From the NCBI GenBank assembly GCA_011503125.2, contig WWBZ02000007.1, positions 1,488,001 to 1,552,000 of the forward strand: 64,000 nt of DNA, given 5' to 3'. The DNA comes from Botryosphaeria dothidea (lineage: Eukaryota > Ascomycota > Dothideomycetes > Botryosphaeriales > Botryosphaeriaceae). The translations under genes were made by a program, and so were the position numbers. Below the pieces are notes generated by a model, which saw only the letters and a program-made list of their open reading frames with translations, did no database searches and was not told the origin of the DNA. Below are positions 32,408 through 43,457 of the stretch, one piece after another (position 1 is the first letter of the stretch; the number at the start of each line of letters is the position of its first letter).

Positions 32408-33026
32408 GCGAGGGAAGAAGAGCTACTTTTCCGGTCAAACAGGGTTCTTTTTTCTCTTTCGCTTTCCAATGTGGGGGCGCTTATGGAACACGCTGCCTTT
32501 GCTGCTCGAAAAGAACAAAAATGGATGGTCCTTGCATGATATGAGAGACGAGGGGACTTTCACCTCCCACCAAACATTACACCCCGGGTCAGAGGAGTCT
32601 TCCGATAGGTCTCTTACGAAAATCCGATGAAAAACGGCGTTTGCCTCCCATATTGAATGTTTCTCATGGTACAAACTGTTATGAGTTGTGTGTTCATTGG
32701 GCTTGATATGCGCAACAACTAAGTCGCCAGGTTTAGTCAATCTTGTTGCAGCCCGGACGTGTGAAATTGTATTTGACGGGCCGTTCATATTTCTTCGAAA
32801 ATCTGACGCTGTCACGATAATGTCACCCACTGAAGTCGGAGTATTTATGGAACATGAATAGTCTCGATTCTCTTTGATTTGTCTCGCCCAGGAGCCTTTC
32901 TCATGATATCCACTTCACGAATTCTCTATCGACTTCCCGATGCTCTTTCGAATCTCGGGACTTACTACCATAAAGAAACCACCCAATGCTCTCAAATTAT
33001 AAATTGAAGGAACCACCACCTATAAC
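32408..33026. other. Intergenic between convergent genes
   Basis: 3' regions of eL36 and the TUG/UBX gene. AT-richer than average; no gene supported. Confidence 0.55.
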
Positions 33027-34641
33027 TTACTTTCTCCCCTTGAACAATCCCTTATTCAGCATTGCCTTCAACTTAGATTCCTTATCACCCGAACTCGTGG
33101 CTTTCTTCGCCGGTGCGACGTTCTCCGCCCCCGCATTCGCCTGTGCTGAACTGCTGGAAGACGCGGCGTTGGCAGTTGGCTCTTTGACAGCCATCTCGTG
33201 TCCCTTTTCGTACCACTCCTGCTTCAAGCTGCGCGTCGTGTGCGCCGCGCTGCTCGCACCATCATCCCAGACCAGGTTCAGCAGCTGCCGGCCCTGGAAG
33301 CCCAGGTCCGCGACCAGGCGCTTCGAGTCCTCCTTGAGAAGCACGAGCAGGCCGCGCGGACCGGCGTACTTGAGCGTGAAGGGCTGGTCCGCCTGCGCCA
33401 GCACGCCGCGCACGCACGCGTACAGCGCCGTGGCCGGCTCGTTCTTAGTGAAGCGCGCTTCGATCTGTGATGTATCCGGGAGCCGCACCCGAATCGTCAC
33501 GCTCTCGATGGCAGCGAGTTTATCTGCTTTGGCCTGCTCGGCCGCGGCGAGTTCGGCATCTGAAGCCAGCCGCTTGTTCTTGCCGGCGCTTTGGAGGACA
33601 GCTTGGTGCGCTTTGGCGTGCTCGACGGTCGGGACGTAATCTTCTGCGTTGAACTTGGTGTTACGGACTGCAGCGGGCGTGCTGGAGCTAGAAGGGGTGT
33701 AGATGTGAATGGGTCGCTGATCAGGCCCGGGAACAGTATCTTCTCCGGGAGCTTGTGGAGCGGAGCTGGAGGTGGTGGACTCTTGTTCGGCGGGAGCGGG
33801 GTTTGTGTCTTTAGGTGTGGTTGGAACGACGTCTTCCATTGGCGACGTGGCGGACGGTGGATTGGGCTCGCCAGCAACGCCGTCTGGTTCCACTGGAGCA
33901 GAGCTTTCGGTTTCCGGAGCAGATATGCCCGCGTCGCCAGCATGTGCTCCCTTTGCTTCCTTCGTGGGAGTCAGTGCCTCCACGTCCTTGAAGTATCCCG
34001 AAATCTCCGTCATAGCTTCCTCCAGCGACTTGCCACTGTCCCTGAATGAGCATCGTAGCAATGCGCTGCCTCCCGTATATCCCAATTGTGCCAACGTCTT
34101 CTGTAAATCTGTGAAGGTACCGACTTCCCTCCCCATGATGTTGATGATTGGTATCTCATAGTTCAGTCGGCCTGCGCCAGAACTACCAGCATCGGTGACG
34201 GCGACGCCCCGCTGGGTAAGGTTCAAGTTCTTCCCGGAAATGGTCTCAAACACTCGCAGAACCTGCCATATCGAAGTGTTGCTTGGAAATTTGTGTGTAA
34301 GGCGCTGGCCGGGCTGCTCAAGTTGGAGGGCGACATTGACGACGGAGGGCGAGCGGGAACCTTGCACAAGGTCGAGCTTGGCCCCTTGGGGTAGGTTGGC
34401 GAGGCGGATGGTACGTGAGAGTTCAACGGGTTTGTTGTTGAATCTTTCGCATGTTAGGAGAGCTTCATGTGCCGTGGAGGGGTAGCTTGCAGGATCCGAC
34501 CTACTTTAAAGTGTAGTTGTCCGGATTGAGGTTGAACTTTGCGCAGGCCTCGCTCAGAACCTCAGTGAGGTGCTTACCTGGCGTCGTCTTGATGCGCGCG
34601 GTGCGAGCGCTTGTGTCTACCACGACGACGTGAGACGCCAT
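33027..34641 (-). CDS. TUG/ASPL-type UBX-domain protein (Cdc48 cofactor)
   Basis: Probable cofactor of the AAA ATPase Cdc48/p97, of the ASPL/TUG class (Ubx4-related in yeast). Exons 34641-34505 and 34443-33027 (intron 61 nt) give 517 aa. The N-terminal ubiquitin-like TUG domain covers about residues 1-85: MASHVVVVDTSARTARIKTT, LSEACAKFNLNPDNYTLKFN, NKPVELSRTIRLANLPQGAK, then a second ubiquitin-like part with NTSIWQVLRVFE. A Pro/Thr/Ser/Glu-rich linker follows. The UBX domain (about residues 345-430) begins at ESVTIRVRLPDTSQIEARFT, contains LYACVRGVLAQADQPFTLKY and ends near LGFQGRQLLNLVWDDG. The C-terminal tail is Ala/Ser/Lys-rich. Cytosolic or nuclear. Confidence 0.83.
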
Positions 34642-35727
34642 GCTGCGCGGGCCACGCTGAGCGACGAGACGCCGATGATGGTGTAGTGGAGCAGGTTGAG
34701 CAGTCGGGAGCGCGAGCAGTCAACGGAGTGGCGGCGGCGTGTCTCTCGAATGTTGCGGACAGCTTCGCTGATGAAGTAAGAGTGAGCGAGTATGATCAAA
34801 ATGTCTTTCTCGAATCGGGTTGCGGTGATGCCGGCAAGCTGCGGTGCCATCGCTGGGTAGGTCTGTAATTGCGTCGCGGCGTAGGAGCTGCGGACCGAAG
34901 CTTATGGAAGGCGTGGCGCGCCCATGGCCAGATTACAAACTTTGGAACGTCTGCTGTGCGCGCTGGACAGTACGCGCCTTGGAGGGGGTTTAGGCTGTCT
35001 ATCGGTTTCAAAAATGCTTTGATGTGGAGAGTCAGCAGCCATCAGGCTGCCGCTGCACACGGCATCCTATCTGCGTGCCGCCGCCAGTGATGTCAGCGCT
35101 ACCGTTCCGTGTTGTCGATGTTCTCCGCAACCCCTCATCAGCCATTCACTCAACAACACGATATACAGGGGAGTATTGCAGCCGACGGTTAGCGCTAAAT
35201 GCGAGATTTCCACCGACAGGTTAGAAGGAAGATCGAATTCACCCTACTACAGGGAGTGGAAGTATTCGTCTGGACCGCTCTGTTAGTGGAAAACGAGATA
35301 CACTTACATCTGGATGAATGCTGCCACTCCCCATAAAATTGCATTTTTAGAGTCTATTGCCTATAACCACCGGCTGCGATACCCCTCCTGTAACATCCGC
35401 TCGCGTGATAGCCACTTAAAAGATTTCATTCTACAAAGCCATGTGAGCTTATGGAATTTCAACACGATGGTGGGTACCAGGGCAGATCTTCTGTTCCACC
35501 CTCCAAAAGGCCACAAGCTTTTAACTTCTCTAATTGTCTTAATGTCTCGACGTAAAGAGCTTTAATTTGGCAATGCATCCCCTCTATGCGTCTATATCAA
35601 TTATCTGTGTCACGCTGAAATCACACGCAAGAACAATATTGTGAGCCGGTATTTTAGCTGAATTGAGATTGAAAGAAAAGGCCGAGTATGCAAAGTGAGC
35701 TAATCAGAAATGCCAGCCATAATCCAC
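34642..35727. other. Intergenic: promoter of the TUG/UBX gene
   Basis: No gene supported. The half next to 35727 is AT-richer. The open frames lack motifs. Confidence 0.5.
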
Positions 35728-36396
35728 CTAACAGTCCTGTCCGGGATAAGGACAGGGCTTTTTGGAGCTCGAGGTTTTGGTTTTGGTTGGTGCAAGTGAG
35801 GGAGAAGTTTTGGTACTTTTGGGCGGACTGCACCTCTCGCCGGGATACGGATAAGGGCAGTGCTTTCCCTTCGACCAGGTTGACTGGGTTGGCTTGGGCT
35901 TGACAGAAGATGATTTCGCCGGCTCCTTTGGGATCGTGATAAAGACGGTCTTCTCAGGAAGAGGCGCGCGAGAATCAATAGCCTTCCCAGTCGTAAGGGC
36001 GCTGGACCTCACTGGAGTGAGTACGGCTGTTGAGGTGAAGTTAGCGCTGGCGGATACCTCGATGGGCACAAAAATTTGAGCGTCATTGCTAGGAATAGGC
36101 AGCGCACTCACCGCTTCCTCCCAGAGCTGCGTAGTAGCAGCAGTCTCCACGGGAACATCTCCAGCGGTCTCGCGGGGCTGCAGGTGAGGTCCGAAAGTGT
36201 GGAGCGTGGAGGTGATGACCGTCGTCGTGCCCGGCAGACCAAAGAGGCCAGAGGGCCAGATCAGCGTCTTGGTCGTCGTCGGAGGGGTGATCGTGATGGT
36301 CTCAGGGTAAGAGTAGGTCGAAACCTGCTTCGCCGGAACAGCCTCGACGAGGGCGTTGCCGGCCAGGAAGGCAATGATGAAAGCGGTAGCAATCAT
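35728..36396 (-). CDS. Small secreted Ser/Thr-rich protein with duplicated CPYPG cysteine module
   Basis: Single exon, 222 aa, starting at a true ATG (36396-36394). The N-terminus MIATAFIIAFLAGNALVEAV is a signal peptide, with likely cleavage after residue 18-20. The middle is Thr/Ser/Pro-rich with beta-type repeats (TITITPPTTTKTL, TTTVITSTLHTF), like fungal wall or surface proteins, and has one N-glycosylation sequon (NFTS). All four cysteines are in the last 50 residues, in two related modules: HCPYPYPGERC and PCPYPGQDC, separated by a Lys/Ser/Thr/Pro linker. No transmembrane anchor or clear GPI signal is seen. The family is not recognised; it could be a wall-bound or secreted protein, perhaps an effector candidate, but that is speculation. 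Confidence 0.7.
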   Translation of the reverse strand: MIATAFIIAFLAGNALVEAVPAKQVSTYSYPETITITPPTTTKTLIWPSGLFGLPGTTTVITSTLHTFGPHLQPRETAGDVPVETAATTQLWEEAVSALPIPSNDAQIFVPIEVSASANFTSTAVLTPVRSSALTTGKAIDSRAPLPEKTVFITIPKEPAKSSSVKPKPTQSTWSKGKHCPYPYPGERCSPPKSTKTSPSLAPTKTKTSSSKKPCPYPGQDC

Positions 36397-37605
36397 GTTG
36401 GTGGTTGTAGATGCTTGTGTAATTGAAGAAGTTTTGTAGGTGTTGAGAGAGTCGTGAGAGTCGTGAGAGTCGTGAGTGTTCGTGATGGAGGCAGAACTTC
36501 TCAGAAGTTGCTGCTTAAGTACCTTGCTTTTCGTGTGCCTTCCAAAACGGCAGCTGCGGATAATATATCATGTGCAGGACAATGCTCTTGTTCAGGAAGG
36601 CACGTGCTCCCAGTCAAGGAGGAAAGACCATATGCGCACAAAGAGAGTGTCCTTTGAACAAGGTACTATCTTGATACAATGGGAGCCGTGTGTTTGGCTG
36701 AAATGTACCTTTGTCTCCTGACGAAGATAGTTGAGATAAGGAAACACAGACGATATAGTGAAGTGAAGGAAACGTCACGAATCCTGAAGCACTTTGAGGA
36801 TGTATTCTCTGATGCGAAGAAAAAGTCTAGACTTCAAAAGTAATATTTACCAGCACGGATCGAGAGCTGAACATGAAGCATGGGGACCGGTTGAACCATC
36901 GGACATGACAGAAAACAGAACTAGTGAAGACGAGGAAGAGAAACAAACACAAAAATTACGATGGATATTTGAAAGAAAACGCCTCGATTGTCATGAGCAC
37001 CAAAAGGCAGAGAAGCACGAGGCAGAGACGGAGGATCCGAACATCGGAGAGGACCGGAACAGGGCCGAAGCAGGGGCAAACACCAATAAGAACAGCACAC
37101 AGCTCATTTCAATACTTTGCCGATACTTATCGAGTCGCTGGAAGTTGGAAAAGTCTTATGAGACAGGATTCTGCCCTAGACTTGGCAGTGGGCGTGGTTT
37201 CCTGACATCGACTGGGATCCACGATTACCTTGATGAGGCTCAAAATAGCGCAATGGCAGGTGGACAGTGTGCGCATTGGCTCCGAGGGGGCGAGTCACTG
37301 AACAATTGATGCTGAGAGGCCTCGCGATAGCCATTGGGCAGGTCCGAGGTCGACCGACGTGGGCATGCCTGAGTTGCAAGGCTGGTAGATGGACGTTGTT
37401 GGTGTTGGCATCATTGACCGCGGACGGGCGGGCGTGTGCTTACCCATATTCCTTGTGATTGGCTCAGCCGAAGCGGGAAGCTACGAGATTTGTTCTTACC
37501 GCAACGACCGACTCCAACTCCCCGTAACCCGCTTGCAGCCCGCTCCATTGCCTCTCCCCTCCACAATCGCCATCGTCGTCGGCTGACGGCCAGCTCCACA
37601 TCAAC
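36397..37605. other. Divergent intergenic region, secreted protein / cyt1
   Basis: Holds the 5' regions of the secreted-protein gene (minus) and cytochrome c1 (plus). An open frame from 36800 to 37309 (169 codons from ATG) is Glu/Lys/Arg-rich without motif and is not called. No gene supported. Confidence 0.5.
36447..36473. repeat. Three perfect tandem copies of GAGAGTCGT
   Basis: A 9-bp unit repeated three times, followed by a degenerate fourth (GAGTGTTCGT). It lies about 50 bp upstream of the secreted-protein start codon, so probably in its 5' UTR or core promoter. Confidence 0.85.
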
Positions 37606-38907
37606 ATGTTGGCTAGATCGAGCCTCCGTTCGGCGCGCACCGTCGGCACCGCTGCGCGCAGCTCCGCCAGCAGGATAGGCACGGTGCGTTCAACTCGTCC
37701 CATCCACCCTCCGCGCGGGCGCCATCACGGCCGTCGATCATCAATGCCTTGACGCGAAGGTCGCAGCTGACCCTTTGTTCTGCAGCGCTCCGCCTCCAGC
37801 TCTAGCGGTCCCGCCGAGGAGGTCGCCTCGTGGAAGTCCACCCTCGCCGGCTCCGCTGCCACCGCCTTCGCCATCGGTTCCATTGGCTGGTACTATCATC
37901 TCTACGGTCGCAATGTCCACGCCATGACTCCGGCCGAGGAGGGGTGAGTCGCGCATACTGGAGGATTGATGGAGGTGCTGGCCACACTGCCTCGGGGACC
38001 CAGTCGCCGCCATCAGCCGACCCGCTGCAGGAAGCAACACTAACATAAGATCAGTCTGCACGCTACTCAGTACCCTTGGGAGCACACGAAGTGGCACAAG
38101 ACGTTCGACCACCAGGCGTAAGTTACACGCGGTGCTCTCAAGCCCGTCCCAGCAACTGACCGTGAGGCAGCCTCCGCCGCGGTTTCCAGGTCTACCAGGA
38201 AGTCTGCGCTTCCTGCCACTCGCTCTCGCGTATTCCTTACCGTTCTCTTGTCGGTAGCATCATGACCGTCGATGAGGCCAAGGAATTGGCCGAGCAGAAC
38301 GAGTACGACACCGAGCCCAACGACCAGGGCGACATCGAGAAGCGCCCCGGAAAGCTGTCCGACTACCTGCCCAGCCCCTACAAGAACGATGAGGCCGCCC
38401 GCGCTGCCAACAATGGTGCCCTGCCCCCGGATCTCAGCTTGATGGTCAAGGCCCGTCACGGTGGCTGCAACTACATTTTCAGCCTGCTGACCGGCTACCC
38501 TGAGGAGCCCCCGGCGGGTGCTGTCGTCCAAGAGGGCCTCAACTTCAACCCCTACTTTCCCGGTACCGGTATTGCCATGGCCCGTGTCCTGTACGACGGC
38601 CTCGTCGAGTACGAGGACGGCACTCCGGCCACCACTTCCCAGATGGCCAAGGACGTCGTCGAGTTCCTCAACTGGTCTGCTGAGCCTGAGATGGATGAGC
38701 GCAAGAAGATGGGTTGGAAGGTGCTGGCTGTTGGCAGCGTCCTGTTCGCACTCAGCGTTTGGGTGAAGAGGTACGCAGAAACCCGGCGATATCCCAGACG
38801 GAAGAGGCCACCAGATGCTAACGCGGCGTGTGTGCAGGTACAAGTGGTCCACGATCAAGACCAGACAGCTCGTATACAACCCCCCGATCTCCGGCAAGAA
38901 GCACTAG
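37606..38907 (+). CDS. cyt1: Cytochrome c1, haem protein of respiratory complex III
   Basis: Haem subunit of the cytochrome bc1 complex in the mitochondrial inner membrane, passing electrons from the Rieske protein to cytochrome c. Exons 37606-37683, 37786-37943, 38055-38117, 38171-38770 and 38838-38907 give 322 aa. A bipartite mitochondrial presequence is visible: Arg/Ser-rich start [20 protein letters not shown], then a hydrophobic sorting segment ([20 protein letters not shown]). Mature landmarks are [29 protein letters not shown] with the haem-binding [19 protein letters not shown] and the axial-Met region [16 protein letters not shown]-terminal membrane anchor ([20 protein letters not shown]) and matrix tail complete the protein. 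The last intron interrupts the anchor tail; unspliced it would replace the conserved end. Confidence 0.96.
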
Positions 38908-39716
38908 ATATAGGTGGAATCTGGAGGGCGTGGGATAGATGACGGGGCGGAACTCTCATAAAGGGTTCTGGGACCCGCATGTACAGCATTAGAGACAAAC
39001 GAGCGAAATTTTCTTTGTGTTGAACCATTACGTAGAGGAGCGGCGGAGACGCTCTGTGTTACTTTGAATTGTACCATCAATGAACCTGTTTTCTGCAAGC
39101 ACGGAGACGGGGTGGTGATAATTGGTGGCATAGCGCACAGGCAGCCGGCAGAGTGGGATCTGCTCGGGGAGCTTGGCAGCGTGACGGGCCGGATTGGGCA
39201 GTGATGGGCGTTGGAGGGCGTGTTAGCCGAGCACTGGGTGCTATTTCTGCAGCTATAATGCAAGGAAAATGGTGTCGCAATGAAGGCCGGCGTGGCAGGT
39301 GGATTGTAGGCGACCCGGCCAGGCGGCGAGCGCGATGCCAGACGCCGTATAGAACGTAGATGCGCAGCAGGGTTGGCGCTGGATGGCCCAATGACGACGC
39401 ACAGCGGGTCTTGGGATTACGACTCGGAGCGGCCATGGCCGCAGCTCAGGAGATGGAAATCTGAATCTGGGATCTGGCGCCAGCATGCCACTTTCTCGCT
39501 GCGCCCGCCGCCCTCAGCCCGCTTCGTCTGCCACCGCCTGTGTTTGCGCCGCTGCCGACCAGCAGAGCGTGCCGTCATTCGTTTCGTCGCACCTCTGACA
39601 CTCCTCAAACCTCCGCGCCGCCCGCCCTCCCCCGCAACGCGCTTCCCATCCATTATTTCTATCGCCTGCACGCCGCTGCCCGCCCGAGACACGATCCCAG
39701 AGCAGCATCGCGACTT
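38908..39716. other. Intergenic: cyt1 3' region and kinase promoter
   Basis: No gene supported. The last 200 bp are CT/CG-rich leader sequence. Confidence 0.55.
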
Positions 39717-42457
39717 ATGCCCCCCATCAATGCCAGGAACCAGGCCGAGCTGCAAGCCCAGAGGATCAAGGTGCGCTGCTGCCGCTCCGCCCGCCCGCTC
39801 TGAGCCGCCCAGCTCCGCCGTCTCAAACGCTGACCGCTACCAAACAGCTCACAAACTCCTACAATGAGCTCTTGGAGTACGTTCCTGGCCCATGCCCCCC
39901 CTCCTGTGCACACTGCGAGTGCTGACAACCCGTGCCCAGCGAATTCTCGTCCTCGGATCTCCGCACCGTCGGGAATTACCAGCTCGGCCGCCTGATAGGC
40001 AAAGGCTCTTTCGGCAAAGTTTATCTGGCCTCTCACAAGCTCACGAACGGCTCCAAGGTCTGTTACAAGGGATGGGATTGCGGTGAAGCTCTGCTAAAGG
40101 ACGACGGAAGGTTGTGCTCAAATCCGCAAACAAAAATGACTCGAACCTGGCCCGCGAAATCCACCATCACCGGCAGTTCCTCCATCCTCATATCGCCCGG
40201 CTCTACGAGGTTATAGTTACGGAGACAATGGTGTGGCTCGTGTTGGAGTACTGTCCGGGTGGGTGTCTGCCGCACTGATCCGCATAGCGCCAGCTGACCG
40301 AGCGTAATTTAGGGGATGAGCTGTACAACCACCTTCTTAAGACCGGACCCATGGAGCCTCCAAAAGTCCAGAGGATTTTCACGCAGCTCGTCGGCGCCGT
40401 CTCCTACATCCATCTGAAGTCCTGCGTGCACCGCGACCTAAAGCTAGAAAACGTGCTATTGGATAAGCATGGCAACGTCAAGCTGGTGGATTTTGGCTTT
40501 ACCCGTGAATACGAAGGGAAATCGAACTATCTCCAGACATGGTGCGGCACGGTATGCTACAGCGCTCCCGAGATGCTGAAGGGTGAAAAGTACGCAGGAG
40601 AGAAGGTCGATGTCTGGAGCTTGGGTGTTATCCTCTACGCTCTTCTCTGCGGAGAATTGCCGTTTGATGAGGATGAAGAAAATGAGACCAAGAGGAAAAT
40701 ATTGAAGGAAGAGCCAAAGTATCCGGACCACATGCCTGAGCAAGCCAAGGATCTTATCACCAAGCTTCTTTCAAAACGACCGCTTTTGCGACCCGCTCTG
40801 CCAGACATCCTCCAGCATTCGTGGCTCGCTGAACACGCACCTCAGCAGCAAGCAATTCTGAAGCTTCAGCAGCCACCCCCGTTCACAACGGAGCTCGAGA
40901 AAGAAACCCTTCAGCGGATGCGCAGTGCCGGGGTTGATATCGACAAGGTTATCGAAAATGTATTGGCTCAACGCTGTGACAGCTTGGCAGGATGGTGGGC
41001 TTTACTATTGGAGAAAGAAGAGCGGAAGGCCAAGAGACGGGAGCGCAAGAGAAAGGAGCGAGAGGCAGAGGCGAAGAGTTTACGCAGATTGAGCGCTGCT
41101 AGTAGAGCCAGCAGCAGATTTGACCGTCTCGCTCCGACCATCAGAGAGATCGATGAAGAGGGTACGCCGATTCCTACGCTTGGGGACCCTCCTAAGAGCC
41201 GGGGCCGGAACAGGGACCGGACTTCCATGGCGACGTGTAAGTCGATGTAGATTGCGTGTATTCGAGTAATGGAGATATTAACTGAAAATAGCCGCCAGTC
41301 CCGACCTGCCTCTAGTCCCCGAGGCATCAAGAACGCCGAAAGACGAGAAGCCCCCGCCTCCAGTGGAAAAGGACCGTCGTGTCAGCTCATCAAGAGGCCG
41401 TCCATCCCTTCCGCCCAAGGAGTATTCACGATCACGCAGGAGCAGCAGCATGCTACACGTCGTCACCACGAATCCAGATCTCCTCGGTCCCAATGGATTC
41501 GTTCCGTCGAAACGGAGGAGGAAATACCAGCAACCTTTTCTTGCACAATTGGCCTCGCTCAAGCATTGGTTCAAGGAATCCGCAAAGCGCGCAAGGTCCA
41601 GATCACCAGGTTCGAAAAGCAGCAAATCTCCGAAAGCAAATCAAGGCAAGCTCACCAAGCCAGACGATACTCGGAGGCCCTCAGTTGCTACGAGCACAAA
41701 CACAGCTAGGCCCTTGTCACAAGTCCGACCGGATTCACAGAAGCGTGCAAGCTACGTAGGCACGCCGCAGCGCCCTCGAGTGTCCACAAGAGCAAGCAAC
41801 GGGTCCAACAAGAGGGCTTCTCTTTCGCCAGCTCCAATGACGCCCCGTTCTTCTTATCGGCGAAGCTCTGCCGGGCTCCGAGGCCGCAAGTCCACTTCTT
41901 CCTCCGTTTCCTCGATTCGCACCATTCACCATGCCCACACTCACTCGAAAGCATCGTCTACATCCTCTGCATCTCTAGCATCACCATCCGTCTCCAGCCG
42001 CACCGGCCGTAGCCCGCATCAGTCTGTCAAAGTACTTCCCGCAACACCCACCGGCACTTCGTTCCCGTCCGGCATACGCCTGGTTCGCGCAACGGCAGCA
42101 GAGTCTGCTGCGGCCTTCGGCAGCCTTCCTCCACAGAGTCCGGGGGTACTTTTCGCGAAGCGCAAGAGAAGCCCGTTCAAAGGACCGGCGCTAAGCTTGA
42201 ACACGGGCAGTCCGATAGCCAGAGGCCGCGGCGAAGGTGGCAGCAGGACCAGTAGCGTTCAAGGTAGAAAGAGCGGCGAGCTTATCATCGAAGAGGAAGA
42301 CGAAGACGAGGATATCTTAGAGGAAGAAGAGGAAGAAATAGAAGAGGTAGAGGCCTTTTCCCCCGTGTTGGCGCCGGGAGAGTATTTGGAGGAGTCTCCC
42401 CAGGATCTTCATCTATCTGAGGAGCCGCCGCCAGCGACGCCAAAGTTAGCTTCCTAG
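39717..42457 (+). CDS. Ser/Thr protein kinase, CAMK-like, resembling yeast Ypl150w
   Basis: Exons 39717-39770, 39848-39876, 39940-40057, 40111-40258, 40313-41236 and 41292-42457 give 812 aa. The N-terminal kinase domain (about residues 40-288) is complete: Gly loop IGKGSFGKVYLA, VAIK lysine in VVLKSANK, catalytic loop VHRDLKLEN near 154, DFGFT near 176, APE-type SAPEML, and DVWSLGVILYALL. Next come an Arg/Lys/Glu-rich coiled-coil-like stretch (EKEERKAKRRERKRKERE) and a very long, basic, Ser/Arg/Pro-rich disordered tail ending in a Glu-run (about residues 755-775). The REIHHHRQFLHPHIARLYEV and LEYCPGDELYNHL segments recall the little-studied yeast kinase Ypl150w; that match is from memory. Substrates are unknown. 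All junctions keep frame; introns are 53-77 nt. Confidence 0.88.
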
Positions 42458-43457
42458 ATCTGGACCGTGGAGAACAGCGCGGATCGAGTAGTTTTGTTTT
42501 GGAAAGATGCACAAACACAAAAGCTGAGGAGTTTTTCTTTTTGGGAATTTTCTTTGTTTTTGGTTTACTGGCCCCTTTGGATTCACTTGGAAGGCTGTTT
42601 TTGTGGTTAAAAAACGGCTTGGCTTTTCTGGTCCTTTGTCGTTTTATACCCTCTCATCATCAATCACCTCAGCATCTCCCTTTCATCACCTCAGTTTTCC
42701 TTTGTCATTATCATTAGTCCGAACCCCAACCCCTATATTCTGTGCCCTCTTCTTGTTGACAATTAATTTTTGCTCTTTGGGCTTGTCGCATCTGCCTCTT
42801 TTTCTACATTTCGACCCGGGTTTGTGTGGTACTTGGGAGTTCTTGGATCTTGCTGTAGATGACGGGGCTTGTCGGCGCGACGAGAGTTCCAAAAAGTGTG
42901 ATTTGCGGGCGGCGGAGCTGTATAAAAAATGGAAGTGAACTGAACTTTTGAATTGTTGCTCTTCCACAATGATGGGCGACGTAAAGTGGGAGAAGCCGCA
43001 CCGACAATAGCGGTGGATGGCAATGCTGGAACGAATTGTAGCGCCATCACTGAAGGCCTCACAATGCCTGAAACAGCGTGCATTCGCTAGGGATATTCTT
43101 CTACAAAACGTGAGGGAGCATGTCTCTTTTTTTTTCTGTAGAGGATTCAAGGCGCACTCTACAAAAAGAGAGAAGTTCTTCCGTGAGCTTCAGCAACAGC
43201 ACTGTCACCTCGTTATGATCTGTAGGAAGTTGAAGTCTCCATCCGGATATCCATAGAAGTTCGGACAGATGAATGGCACTTGCATTGGTCCTACAAGAGC
43301 GACCGGGCAAGGTAGAAATTGTGATAAATGAGTGTATTCATAGTATGCATGGAATGGAAATTCATTATCATGACTACAAATGTACGCCGAAAGATTGAAC
43401 ACCACATCTGACTGTGAGCGAATGCGCGATCAGTGTCCTTCATCTCTTCTGCACGCC
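42458..43457. other. Intergenic between convergent genes
   Basis: 3' regions of the kinase and oxylipin-synthase genes, T-rich (42500-42800). No gene supported. Confidence 0.55.

Noticed and set aside
36794..37309. Glu/Lys-rich 171-codon open frame upstream of cyt1
   Set aside because: Its listed start is TTG. From the ATG at 36800 it is 169 codons without recognisable domain or splice support, in a promoter region. It could be real, but evidence is too weak.
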